Shown piece after piece: positions 1-5,867 of a stretch of 7,075 bases of DNA (positions are counted from its first letter, which is position 1; each line of letters starts with the position of its first letter). The notes below the pieces were generated by a model that was not told where the DNA came from, did not search any database, and saw only the letters and a list, made by a program, of their open reading frames with translations. The stretch lies in NCBI GenBank assembly GCA_905192625.1, contig CAJJLI010000100.1:1-7075 (forward strand), read 5' to 3'. Origin of the DNA: an uncultured Clostridium sp. (GTDB lineage Bacteria > Bacillota > Clostridia > Lachnospirales > Lachnospiraceae). Both the position numbers and the translations under genes were made by a program.

Positions 1-679
1 ATAATTTCTCAATATCTCCAATGTCATGGCTGGTCAAAAATATCGTCGTATTTAATTCCTTATTCATTTTTTTTATTAAAGTTCTAATGTTTTCTTTTAC
101 TACTGGATCAAGGCCAATGGTTGGCTCATCCAAAAAAAGTATTTCAGGATTATGTATTAACGCGGCTACGATTTCACATCGAATTCTTTGACCCAATGAC
201 AAACTACGTACTGGAGTATTTATAAATTCCTCCAATTCAAATACGTCTTTTAATTCCGTTATGCGTTGTTCAATTTCATCATTTTTCATGTCATAAACTG
301 CTCCAAAAAATTTGAAATTATCATATGGTGTTAAATGCATCCAAAGCTGTTCCTTTTGTCCAAACACGGTACCAATATGGTATGCAAGCTTTTTTCTTTT
401 TTTACTTGGACTTAAATTAGCAACAACCGCATCACCTTTGTCTGGAAATAAAATCCCCGTCAACATTTTTATTGTTGTGCTCTTTCCTGCTCCATTTGGT
501 CCAATAAAGGCAAGAATTTCTCCTTTCTCTACCTCAAAGCTAATATCTTCTACCGCTGTTACATGCTTAAACTTTGGTTTAACAATCGAGTGAATACTTC
601 CACGAAAGCCTTTTTCCTTTTCTTTTACTACAAAAGTTTTACTTAGGTTTTTAACTTCAATTATCGGTTCGTTTTCTAT
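1..679 (-). CDS. ABC-2-type exporter ATP-binding protein, 3' end cut by window edge, apparent ATA start
   Basis: This is the nucleotide-binding subunit of an ABC exporter, expected to power ABC-2-type permeases encoded beyond the left edge. Counting from the ATA at 679, 226 residues are visible. They include Walker A GPNGAGKST (60-68), a Q-loop in VFGQKEQLW (Q109), the variant signature LSLGQR (160-165), Walker B ILFLDEP with catalytic Glu185, the D-loop GLDP and the H-loop His218. The LSLGQR signature and GQKEQLW segment are typical of the drug/viologen/antibiotic ABC-2 ATPases of Firmicutes (family knowledge). Such proteins usually exceed 300 residues, so roughly the last 100 are missing. 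The frame is intact from the TAG stop at 697-695 to the edge, but contains no ATG, GTG or TTG before Met72, which lies after the P-loop. AGGA at 689-686 sits 6 nt ahead of ATA 679-677, making that the probable, non-canonical or mutated, start. A terminator and leader peptide lie upstream. The exported substrate cannot be told from sequence. Confidence 0.9.
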   Translation of the reverse strand, partial: MENEPIIEVKNLSKTFVVKEKEKGFRGSIHSIVKPKFKHVTAVEDISFEVEKGEILAFIGPNGAGKSTTIKMLTGILFPDKGDAVVANLSPSKKRKKLAYHIGTVFGQKEQLWMHLTPYDNFKFFGAVYDMKNDEIEQRITELKDVFELEEFINTPVRSLSLGQRIRCEIVAALIHNPEILFLDEPTIGLDPVVKENIRTLIKKMNKELNTTIFLTSHDIGDIEKL

Positions 680-685
680 TTTGTT

Positions 686-690
686 TCCTA
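686..690 (-). promoter_or_regulatory. RBS that decides the ATPase start
   Basis: TAGGA on the minus strand leaves 6-7 nt before the in-frame ATA at 679-677. It is the only Shine-Dalgarno-like element ahead of the P-loop, so it points to that ATA codon, or an ATG that it replaced, as the initiation site. Confidence 0.5.
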
Positions 691-703
691 CAATCTAATT
701 TTT

Positions 704-731
704 ATATAACTTATATGTAAAATTCTTTTAC
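704..731. repeat. Two adjacent short palindromes before the ABC ATPase
   Basis: ATATAA-c-TTATAT (704-716) is directly followed by GTAAAA-ttc-TTTTAC (717-731). Both are perfect. A third perfect inverted repeat, ATACTTTT/AAAAGTAT (741-748 and 763-770), lies just before the attenuator U-tract. They sit between the terminator and the ATPase RBS and could be protein operators or mRNA structure. In DNA this AT-rich, such short arms also arise by chance. Confidence 0.3.
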
Positions 732-770
732 TACACATTTATACTTTTATTTCCTTCTAGAAAAAAGTAT

Positions 771-819
771 AAAAAAATACCGCATTCATTATGTAAATAA
801 TTACGATATTGAATGCGGT
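771..819 (-). terminator. Intrinsic terminator of the ABC leader (attenuator)
   Basis: On the minus strand, ACCGCATTCA (819-810) pairs perfectly with TGAATGCGGT (788-779). The stem continues inward through ATA/TAT and GTAA/TTAC around an ATAA loop, with one T-T mismatch and one bulged base. It is followed by A and then T7 (777-771). No U-tract follows on the plus strand, so it acts leftwards. It lies ~100 nt inside the transcribed leader, between the leader peptide and the ATPase, so it can only control readthrough into the ABC gene or end a very short transcript. Confidence 0.85.
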
Positions 820-904
820 TATTGAAATAAGTTCTTCATTGTATCGTTTCAACCGCATAGCTACAAAAGGCATTCATTTGTAACTATGCAAATCTATAGT
901 TACA
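813..904 (-). promoter_or_regulatory. Mutually exclusive leader RNA stems (antiterminator and control stems)
   Basis: Minus-strand segments: 1 = TGTAACTAT (904-896); 2 = GCATAGTTACAAA (889-877); 3 = TTTGTAGCTATGC (867-855) running into ATGCGGTTGAAA (858-847); 4 = TTTCAA (827-822) plus CCGCAT (818-813). Segment 1 pairs with 2 over 9 bp. Segment 2 pairs with 3 over 13 bp including one G-U. The end of 3 pairs with 4 over 12 bp with a 3-nt bulge. Segment 4 is also the 5' arm of the terminator, so 3:4 is an antiterminator. Each stem excludes the next. Segment 1 begins directly after the leader-peptide stop, so a ribosome at that stop would cover it. Pairings were read by eye; no folding energies were computed. 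Confidence 0.75.
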
Positions 905-958
905 TCAATACCATGGACATTGAATATATGCGACTGTAACGAATACGAATTGAATCAT
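905..958 (-). CDS. 17-residue leader peptide of the ABC attenuator
   Basis: The short ORF MIQFVFVTVAYIQCPWY starts at ATG 958-956 and stops at TGA 907-905. GAGAGG lies 9 nt upstream (973-968), the same strong RBS type used by the reductase gene at 2083. The stop codon abuts the first stem segment, the placement expected of a ribosome-sensing leader peptide. There is no run of one amino acid (one Trp, two Tyr, one Cys), so classical amino-acid-supply attenuation is unlikely. Sensing of general translation arrest, for example by a ribosome-targeting drug, fits better (inference). The peptide matches no named leader that I recognise. Translation is unproven. Confidence 0.6.
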   Translation of the reverse strand: MIQFVFVTVAYIQCPWY

Positions 959-1035
959 TTTAATTTACCTCTCATAATTGATTTAAAGCAGATTGTATAA
1001 CTACTTCCATACTCTTAGCTTTTTACATGCATTTT

Positions 1036-1067
1036 ATTATACACCTTAGTTGTTAAAAGTATTTCAA
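1036..1067 (-). promoter_or_regulatory. Possible second, weaker promoter of the ABC leader
   Basis: A perfect -10 TATAAT (1041-1036) follows TTGAAA (1067-1062), but the spacing is 20 nt, longer than optimal. If used, transcription would begin near 1029, about 70 nt ahead of the leader peptide. Confidence 0.35.
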
Positions 1068-1080
1068 AATATTTCTCACA

Positions 1081-1109
1081 AGAATACCATACCAAATTTT
1101 AGAAGTCAA
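1081..1109 (-). promoter_or_regulatory. Promoter of the ABC transporter leader
   Basis: TTGACT (-35, 1109-1104) and TATTCT (-10, 1086-1081) are separated by exactly 17 nt. The -10 is preceded by TGG, an extended -10. Transcription would start near 1074, giving a leader of almost 400 nt before the ATPase. It lies downstream of the reductase gene. Confidence 0.65.
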
Positions 1110-1186
1110 GAAATTTTTCCAAAATATTCAAGAAGCCAAACATAAAACTAATAAACGATTCACTATCATGAACTATTTTGAACCCA

Positions 1187-1209
1187 TTCGATCATTCCAA
1201 TCAATCGAA
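1187..1209 (-). other. Weak hairpin after the reductase gene
   Basis: TTCGAT/ATCGAA arms flank an 11-nt loop 14 nt past the reductase stop. No U-tract follows, so termination is doubtful. No other terminator is evident between 1222 and 1110, and some reductase transcripts may read into the ABC leader. Confidence 0.25.
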
Positions 1210-1222
1210 ACCCGTGCCAAAA

Positions 1223-2083
1223 CTATTCAAAATATTGACAAAGCGCTTGTGTGCCCAAGTCTCCTTTTCCCTCGTTTTCAAGGGCAGTATACATATGAAT
1301 TACCTGTTTTAATACTGCAAGTTCTAAAGAACTAGCTTCTGCCTCTTCATTCGCTATCTTTAAATCTTTGATCATATGCTTGATATAAAATCCAGGTGCA
1401 AAATCACCTTGTAACATTTTCGGAGCATTGTTTGTCATTTGCCAGCTACCAGCCGCACCTTGACTAATACTATCTAACATCGTTTGAATATCCAAACCAG
1501 CATTCTTAGCATATGCCATTGCTTCACAAACTCCAGCAATTGCACCTGCAATTGCTATTTGATTGGCCATTTTTGTATGTTGCCCATTCCCTGGTTTTCC
1601 CTCATATACAATGGTGGTACCCATTGCAGAAAAAATCTCTTTACATGCATTAAAATCTTCTTGTTCTCCGCCAACCATAATAGACAATGTTCCATTCTTT
1701 GCTCCAACATCTCCTCCAGAAACCGGAGCATCTAACGCTTTCATACCTTTAACTTTTGCTGCCTCATAAATTCTTTTTGATAAATCAGGACTCGTGGTTG
1801 TCATATCAATAAGATAAGCTCCAGGATTCGCATTCGCTAATATACCACCATCTTCAAAATAAACTTCTTCAACATCTTTTGGATAACCAACAATTGTTAT
1901 TACTGCCTCTTTGTCCTGAACACATTCTGCAATATTTTCACACCAAATTGCACCCTCTTTTATTACCTCTTCTACCTTTTCCTTATTTCTAGCATAGATG
2001 CTTACCTCAAATCCATGTTTCATTAAATTAATAACCACGGATTTTCCCATAACTCCAACACCAATAAAACCTATCTTTTTCAT
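1223..2083 (-). CDS. NAD(P)-dependent beta-hydroxyacid dehydrogenase (3-hydroxyisobutyrate dehydrogenase / tartronate-semialdehyde reductase family)
   Basis: This 286-residue cytosolic oxidoreductase would interconvert a beta-hydroxy acid and its semialdehyde. The N-terminal Rossmann fold starts GFIGVGVMG (5-13). The family substrate-binding motif appears as DAPVSGG (118-124). The catalytic stretch GNGQHTKMANQ carries the conserved Lys171 and Asn174, and a conserved KDLKIA follows (239-244). Length is normal for the family. Arg32 after the second strand, where NAD enzymes often carry Asp, hints at NADP(H) (inference). GAGAGG at 2094-2089 lies 5 nt before the ATG and fixes the start. No glycerate or valine-pathway genes are adjacent, so the substrate (tartronate semialdehyde, 3-hydroxyisobutyrate, succinic semialdehyde or another) is open. 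A hairpin lies in the 95-nt gap to the upstream gene. Confidence 0.92.
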   Translation of the reverse strand: MKKIGFIGVGVMGKSVVINLMKHGFEVSIYARNKEKVEEVIKEGAIWCENIAECVQDKEAVITIVGYPKDVEEVYFEDGGILANANPGAYLIDMTTTSPDLSKRIYEAAKVKGMKALDAPVSGGDVGAKNGTLSIMVGGEQEDFNACKEIFSAMGTTIVYEGKPGNGQHTKMANQIAIAGAIAGVCEAMAYAKNAGLDIQTMLDSISQGAAGSWQMTNNAPKMLQGDFAPGFYIKHMIKDLKIANEEAEASSLELAVLKQVIHMYTALENEGKGDLGTQALCQYFE

Positions 2084-2123
2084 GTTAACCTCTCATTCTG
2101 CCCTTATGGCGGCACATATATAA

Positions 2124-2161
2124 TGTGAAAGAGTTACAATGCTTTTTTTAACTTTTTCACA
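2124..2161 (-). repeat. Inverted repeat upstream of the reductase gene
   Basis: TGTGAAAGAGTTA (2124-2136) and TAACTTTTTCACA (2149-2161) form 13-bp arms with one non-Watson-Crick position around a 12-nt spacer. The repeat lies 18 nt past the end of the membrane protein gene and ~40 nt before the reductase start. No U-tract follows on either strand, so it may be an operator or mRNA-stabilising hairpin rather than a terminator. Confidence 0.5.
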
Positions 2162-2178
2162 CTATCCCTCTTACTATA

Positions 2179-2847
2179 TCAATTAAGGGCTTTGCTATCC
2201 AGAAGACTTCTACAATATTCGCACTCCGTTACCTTACCTTTGATTACCTTGTTTTTCCCACCACAGCTTGTACATACAACAACGATTTCTTCAGGCTTTG
2301 ATTCGTTACTCATATTATATTGTACGAATACATTAGACCGAGCTTTGGGAAATGCAACACTTCTCTCATTATTATCAATATAAGCGTTTTTTAAATACCC
2401 AAGATCAATCATCAATTGAATTTCTTTTAAAACATCACTATATTTCCGATTTATTATAGACGCTATTTCATCTATAGAATATATCTGTTTATCCATAATG
2501 AGTGAATAATAGTTTTTAATTCTATTTGCTCTAGCTCTTCTTTTATTCCCTTTATGTATCAATGAATATCCATAACATCCCCATATAAATAGTATTGAAT
2601 ATATTAACATATACCCATTTTCATTTGATGTATTTGTAGAATCAGTCGAAAATAATATAGCATAAAACACAGCTATAAATATATATATGATTCCCGCATT
2701 TCTTAGTCCCTTGCCTTCATTTAATAAATCATATTCATTTCCCGACAATCTTTTGTGTAGATAATAAAGACCAAGTGGTGGAAAAAGGAACATAAAAATT
2801 ATTATTTTTGCCACTGACGGTAACTCATTATTTTGTGTTTGATTCAT
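2179..2847 (-). CDS. Membrane protein with winged-helix-like segment and C-terminal zinc ribbon, function unknown
   Basis: The 222-residue protein has three hydrophobic segments (about 12-30, 51-66 and 79-97), the second and third separated by a short Ser/Thr/Asn-rich loop. A basic stretch KRRARANR (102-109) follows. Residues 108-165 look like a winged-helix fold (YSIDEIASIINRKYSDVLKE, then a hydrophobic helix and a YIDNNERSVAF wing). The C terminus is a zinc ribbon with C192-x2-C195 and C209-x2-C212. GGAGG at 2861-2857, 9 nt ahead of ATG 2847, sets this start. The frame stays open upstream to 2994, but those codons would lie upstream of the promoter and run into the preceding terminator. Similar modular proteins occur in Firmicutes without known function. 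It could be a membrane-tethered regulator or a protein-interaction scaffold; neither is shown. Confidence 0.8.
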   Translation of the reverse strand: MNQTQNNELPSVAKIIIFMFLFPPLGLYYLHKRLSGNEYDLLNEGKGLRNAGIIYIFIAVFYAILFSTDSTNTSNENGYMLIYSILFIWGCYGYSLIHKGNKRRARANRIKNYYSLIMDKQIYSIDEIASIINRKYSDVLKEIQLMIDLGYLKNAYIDNNERSVAFPKARSNVFVQYNMSNESKPEEIVVVCTSCGGKNKVIKGKVTECEYCRSLLDSKALN

Positions 2848-2856
2848 CTTAATCGT

Positions 2857-2861
2857 CCTCC
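2857..2861 (-). promoter_or_regulatory. RBS deciding the membrane protein start
   Basis: GGAGG lies 9 nt before ATG 2847-2845. It supports this start over the in-frame ATG at 2994, which lies upstream of the -35 box. Confidence 0.75.
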
Positions 2862-2898
2862 CGTTACGTATCCCCTGTTTACTATTTAATTCTACCTT

Positions 2899-2927
2899 AT
2901 TATACCTATTATCATATTTATTGTAAA
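2899..2927 (-). promoter_or_regulatory. Promoter of the zinc-ribbon membrane protein
   Basis: TTTACA (2927-2922) and a perfect TATAAT (2904-2899) are separated by 17 nt. The predicted transcription start is near 2891, giving a leader of about 45 nt before the ATG at 2847. Confidence 0.75.
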
Positions 2928-2964
2928 TATAATAAACATTTTCACTAATTCTAACTAAAAACAC

Positions 2965-3005
2965 AAAAAAAAGGAAGTTAAAATAGTGATTCACCTCAAA
3001 CTTCC
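2965..3005 (-). terminator. Terminator of the amidase operon
   Basis: On the minus strand, GGAAGTT (3005-2999) pairs with AACTTCC (2979-2973), with an inner GTGA/TCAC stem, followed directly by T8 (2972-2965). It begins 27 nt after the amidase stop and separates the three-gene operon from the next promoter. Confidence 0.85.
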
Positions 3006-3032
3006 TATCTCTTATATTAATGATTATTTATG

Positions 3033-4490
3033 TTAATATTTCAAAACCTTAGCAACCTTTCTCGCTATACTAAGTACTGAAATATCATCCCTTGCAGTAA
3101 TACATAAGCCATACGGTTTCTGACTAGGTATTTCAGGATTTTTATAATGTTCTTTCGTAAAAGGAATCGCAACTACCGGATATCCCACGAAATGCGGGGT
3201 TGTATTAGATCTAAAAATGATCGCATTATATGAATTCCATTCCTCATCCAATCGTTTTCTTAAAACTTCGCGCTCTTTTAATGCTAGCAAGTATTTTTCT
3301 TCATCCAATAAACCAGTGGTATTCATTTCAGCATCTTCTAAATATGTCTGTCCATATTTTAACGCTTCTTTTGCATGAGCACGATTAAATTCTATCATAT
3401 CCTTTAAACTTTTCACTGGATAGGAGATTGGCAAGGATGCTAGGTATCGATTCATTCCATATTTAAATTCATATCTCATAATCGTTCTATTAGATTCTGT
3501 AACTGGTATCGTAATTTCAGTGATTTTTGCTCCAGCATCCCGAAGCGCACCAAGAAGTGCATCACTTTGCCTTTTATCATTTTCTGATAATTTTTCATTA
3601 CCAAGCATGTTAATAGCAAAATGCATACCTTTGAGAGAAGCAACGTTTGAATCGTATATAATCCTCTCATAAATTCCCTGTTTTTTTGATTCAAGCTCAT
3701 AGAAATTACTAATGCAATCATATAAAAAAGCTGCATCTTCTACCGTTCTTACCATCGGTCCAGCTGTATCTAATGTAAAACTTATTGGTATGATACCTTC
3801 TAACGATACTTTTCCACAAGGTGGTCGAAAACCAACGATATCTGCCTGTAACGATGGTGCTATGATTGAATTGCTCGTATCCGTTCCAATGGATGCCGCA
3901 CAAAATCCTGCCGATACCGCAACGGCCGAACCAGTACTCGATCCATAGGGATCTACCTCACTTCCAAACGCTGATTTTACTTGTCCTCCACTAGCGCTAT
4001 ACCCACCTGGCATATTTTTTGTTGTATAATTCGCTAATTCCGTTAAGTTTGCCTTTCCAAGGATAATTGCACCATTCTCTTTTAGATATTTTACTATTTT
4101 TGCATCTCGTCCAGTCTTTAAATTTGCCAAGGATAATGCTCCAGCAGTTGTATGCAAATTATCATCGGATTCGATGTTATCTTTTAATAAAATTGGAATA
4201 CCATAAAGTGGCTTATCCTTATCGTAGTTCCAATCCTCTTGCATTTTCACTGCAATGGCAAGTGCATCCTCATTGATTTCAGCAATACTATTAAGCCCAT
4301 CTTTACCGCTATCGTATTTCTGAATCCGTGTAAGATAGGCTGACACTAATTCTGGTATAGATATCTTTTTATTAATTAACATCTCCCGTAAAGTAAGCAC
4401 TGAAAATCCTGCAATTCCTTGTTCTTTTCGATTCGTAATTTTATTATTTAATGATGCTTCCGATGATGCTTGATTGGAACCATAATTCAT
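3033..4490 (-). CDS. Amidase signature family hydrolase
   Basis: This 485-residue serine hydrolase of the amidase signature family cleaves amide bonds in an unknown substrate. The Ser-cisSer-Lys triad is visible. Lys103 is in PILLKDNI, the cis-Ser184 is in the Gly/Ser-rich loop GSSTGSAVAV, and the nucleophile Ser208 is in GTDTSNSI. The family more often has GTDTGGSI, so Asn before the nucleophile is a modest variation. GPMVRTVEDAA (244-254) is also characteristic. Length matches single-domain members. It lacks partners expected of GatCAB (no GatB or GatC nearby), so it is not assigned to tRNA amidation. GGAGGG at 4503-4498, 7 nt before ATG 4490, supports this start over an in-frame ATG at 4514 with poor spacing. 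It is the last gene of an operon, 30 nt after the nucleotidyltransferase-like gene, and ends before a strong terminator. No signal peptide is seen, so it is probably cytosolic. Confidence 0.9.
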   Translation of the reverse strand: MNYGSNQASSEASLNNKITNRKEQGIAGFSVLTLREMLINKKISIPELVSAYLTRIQKYDSGKDGLNSIAEINEDALAIAVKMQEDWNYDKDKPLYGIPILLKDNIESDDNLHTTAGALSLANLKTGRDAKIVKYLKENGAIILGKANLTELANYTTKNMPGGYSASGGQVKSAFGSEVDPYGSSTGSAVAVSAGFCAASIGTDTSNSIIAPSLQADIVGFRPPCGKVSLEGIIPISFTLDTAGPMVRTVEDAAFLYDCISNFYELESKKQGIYERIIYDSNVASLKGMHFAINMLGNEKLSENDKRQSDALLGALRDAGAKITEITIPVTESNRTIMRYEFKYGMNRYLASLPISYPVKSLKDMIEFNRAHAKEALKYGQTYLEDAEMNTTGLLDEEKYLLALKEREVLRKRLDEEWNSYNAIIFRSNTTPHFVGYPVVAIPFTKEHYKNPEIPSQKPYGLCITARDDISVLSIARKVAKVLKY

Positions 4491-4497
4491 ATATTTT

Positions 4498-4503
4498 CCC
4501 TCC
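4498..4503 (-). promoter_or_regulatory. RBS deciding the amidase start
   Basis: GGAGGG lies 7 nt ahead of ATG 4490-4488. The alternative ATG at 4514 has no comparable element. Confidence 0.75.
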
Positions 4504-4520
4504 AACACTGGCATTTATCT

Positions 4521-5354
4521 TTAGTCTTCCAATTGTCGTGAAAAATATTCCATTATGAGTTCTGCTATTTGCTTTGGATATGTAACATTTTTAGAGCAAC
4601 AAGCGTCTATTGCATCTTTCTGAAATAAAGGCATGCATCGTAACATTGTATGTTTCATCTGTTCAAAATCAGCCGATGTAAAATAACATAGCAAATGCTG
4701 TTGCTTCTCTTTTGGAACACAATATTTTACTTTTGTCTCCCAAGCGCCATAATCAAGTGTATCATATTGTGAAAGAAGTAAATCCACATGGGCATGAAAA
4801 ATAACATCCATATTCTTTATTAATTTAAACATATCTTTGCGTTTAAAATACTTAATTAACATCTCCGCATGAAACCAGTAAGTATCCATGGTCCTTGTTA
4901 AATCAGGGATTTGATTCTCAGTCCGTAATCCTTTATCAAGTAATATGCCTACTTCTCCCGTACGGTCAAATATAATGTGTTCCCTTGTACACCCTTTTAA
5001 GTGTTGTCTACACATCCATTCCATTGGATAATCCTGATTCAGCACGAAAAAATCAAATTGATGCAGATTCTCGCCAAGTTTCATTACACTACAATAATTT
5101 TTAAAATAATTATCATTAAAACTTTCAGCCCAGAAGATTACTAATTCATCGCAAGCATTTTTTAGAATCTTTGGGACATCGGCAGAGAATCCTTCAAAAT
5201 ATTTATCTTCTACTAAAAAGACTGGATCATAATCTGAGTAACTATCCTGCATATTTCTACTAATAGAACCATAGTGCCATCCACCTTTACATCTAGTATC
5301 CTCTTTTAACTGATTTACTACATATATAAATGCGTTCTCTAGATCTTTATGCAT
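4521..5354 (-). CDS. Nucleotidyltransferase-fold protein, aminoglycoside 6-adenylyltransferase-like
   Basis: The 277-residue protein opens with a polymerase-beta-type nucleotidyltransferase motif. Gly29-Ser30 in HYGSISR is followed by the carboxylate pair Asp41-x-Asp43 in SDYDPVF, and a third candidate carboxylate is Asp101 in HQFDFFVLN. This layout (GS, DxD, third Asp) and the helical C-terminal half resemble the ANT(6)/AadE streptomycin adenylyltransferase superfamily (family knowledge). Identity to a genuine resistance enzyme is not evident, and many such chromosomal proteins have unknown acceptors. All three acidic residues are present, so it is probably active. GAGGAG at 5365-5360, 5 nt before ATG 5354, favours this start over the ATG at 5369, whose codons overlap the RBS. 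It sits in the middle of the operon, 30 nt after the DUF2007-like gene and 30 nt before the amidase. Confidence 0.75.
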   Translation of the reverse strand: MHKDLENAFIYVVNQLKEDTRCKGGWHYGSISRNMQDSYSDYDPVFLVEDKYFEGFSADVPKILKNACDELVIFWAESFNDNYFKNYCSVMKLGENLHQFDFFVLNQDYPMEWMCRQHLKGCTREHIIFDRTGEVGILLDKGLRTENQIPDLTRTMDTYWFHAEMLIKYFKRKDMFKLIKNMDVIFHAHVDLLLSQYDTLDYGAWETKVKYCVPKEKQQHLLCYFTSADFEQMKHTMLRCMPLFQKDAIDACCSKNVTYPKQIAELIMEYFSRQLED

Positions 5355-5384
5355 GGAATCTCCTCTCATACGAACACTGAAACA

Positions 5385-5639
5385 CTATTGATTGATTACA
5401 TGTTCTGCTCTTTCATAATCTTTCTTACGTACATATATGATATATTCGTATGCTTTTTCAATGTTTTGCCCCAACGTTCCCATGCCTCCTCTTTCACCTC
5501 GAAAGGGGGAAGGGCTGTTTCGATTTATTGCTTTTGTAATATGTTCGATCTGCGCCGCTTTTAGTGTATTTCTAATCTCACTTTGTTCCTTCATGGAATG
5601 TGTGATTCGTAATTCTTTCCTATTAAATATTGTTATCAT
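5385..5639 (-). CDS. Small DUF2007-like protein, function unknown
   Basis: This is an 84-residue soluble protein with no signal or membrane segment. It begins MITIFNRKEL, has a central NRNSPSPFRGERGG stretch, and ends in an amphipathic segment with YEYIIYVRKKDYERAEHVI. The beta-alpha-beta-like pattern with a final 'YVRKKDYERA' helix resembles the DUF2007 'putative signal transducing' family. I recognise the pattern rather than a named protein. AGAGG at 5648-5644 lies 4-5 nt before the second of two adjacent ATGs (5642 and 5639); the first is too close, so 5639 is preferred. It is the first gene of an operon with the nucleotidyltransferase-like and amidase genes. Confidence 0.7.
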   Translation of the reverse strand: MITIFNRKELRITHSMKEQSEIRNTLKAAQIEHITKAINRNSPSPFRGERGGMGTLGQNIEKAYEYIIYVRKKDYERAEHVINQ

Positions 5640-5692
5640 CATTTCCTCTTAAATTATAAAACAATAGCCTAAGTTATACGAAAACTTCTATA

Positions 5693-5721
5693 ATTATTAA
5701 TTCGTAATTCTAATGTACCAA
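5693..5721 (-). promoter_or_regulatory. Candidate promoter of the three-gene operon
   Basis: TTGGTA (5721-5716) and AATAAT (5698-5693) are spaced 17 nt apart, ~55 nt upstream of the first start codon. Both boxes deviate from consensus, and other AT-rich alternatives exist nearby. The rest of 5643-5867 shows no gene. Confidence 0.3.
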
Positions 5722-5867
5722 GAACGTAATGCTTACATATATTTTTTTGTTACTCCTGCAAGTTATTATCCAATAATTCTTTCATAGTTGTTATTCATTA
5801 GACAAGTATCCTAGATGAAATCTAACCCAAAAAGTAATTAATGTCAGATTATACCAATTGATAATTC

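Noticed and set aside
312..593. Plus-strand open frame of 93 codons
   Set aside because: It lies opposite the ABC ATPase, whose minus-strand frame carries all the canonical ATPase motifs.
688..738. Minus-strand mini-ORF (16 codons) ending at the ATPase RBS, possible coupled or frameshifted start
   Set aside because: Its own RBS is too distant, and no slippery sequence exists in the only stretch where a shift could join it to the ATPase frame.
972..1010. Second leader ORF MEVVIQSALNQL
   Set aside because: There is no usable ribosome binding site before its ATG. Its stop merely overlaps the sequence ahead of the better leader ORF.
779..1074. T-box or metabolite riboswitch in the ABC leader
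   Set aside because: No T-box consensus (AGGGTGG...ACCGCG) or recognisable aptamer core was seen. A translated ORF with a chained-stem layout explains the leader better.
2848..2994. Longer N terminus for the zinc-ribbon membrane protein (ATG at 2994)
   Set aside because: That start lies upstream of a consensus promoter (2899-2927) and reaches the preceding terminator. The GGAGG RBS marks 2847.
3476..3948. Open frames on both strands inside the amidase gene
   Set aside because: They are out-of-frame shadows of a full-length amidase with an intact catalytic triad.
5349..5652. Plus-strand open frames opposite the DUF2007-like gene
   Set aside because: They have no RBS and low-complexity hydrophobic content. 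The minus-strand frame has a good RBS and operon spacing.
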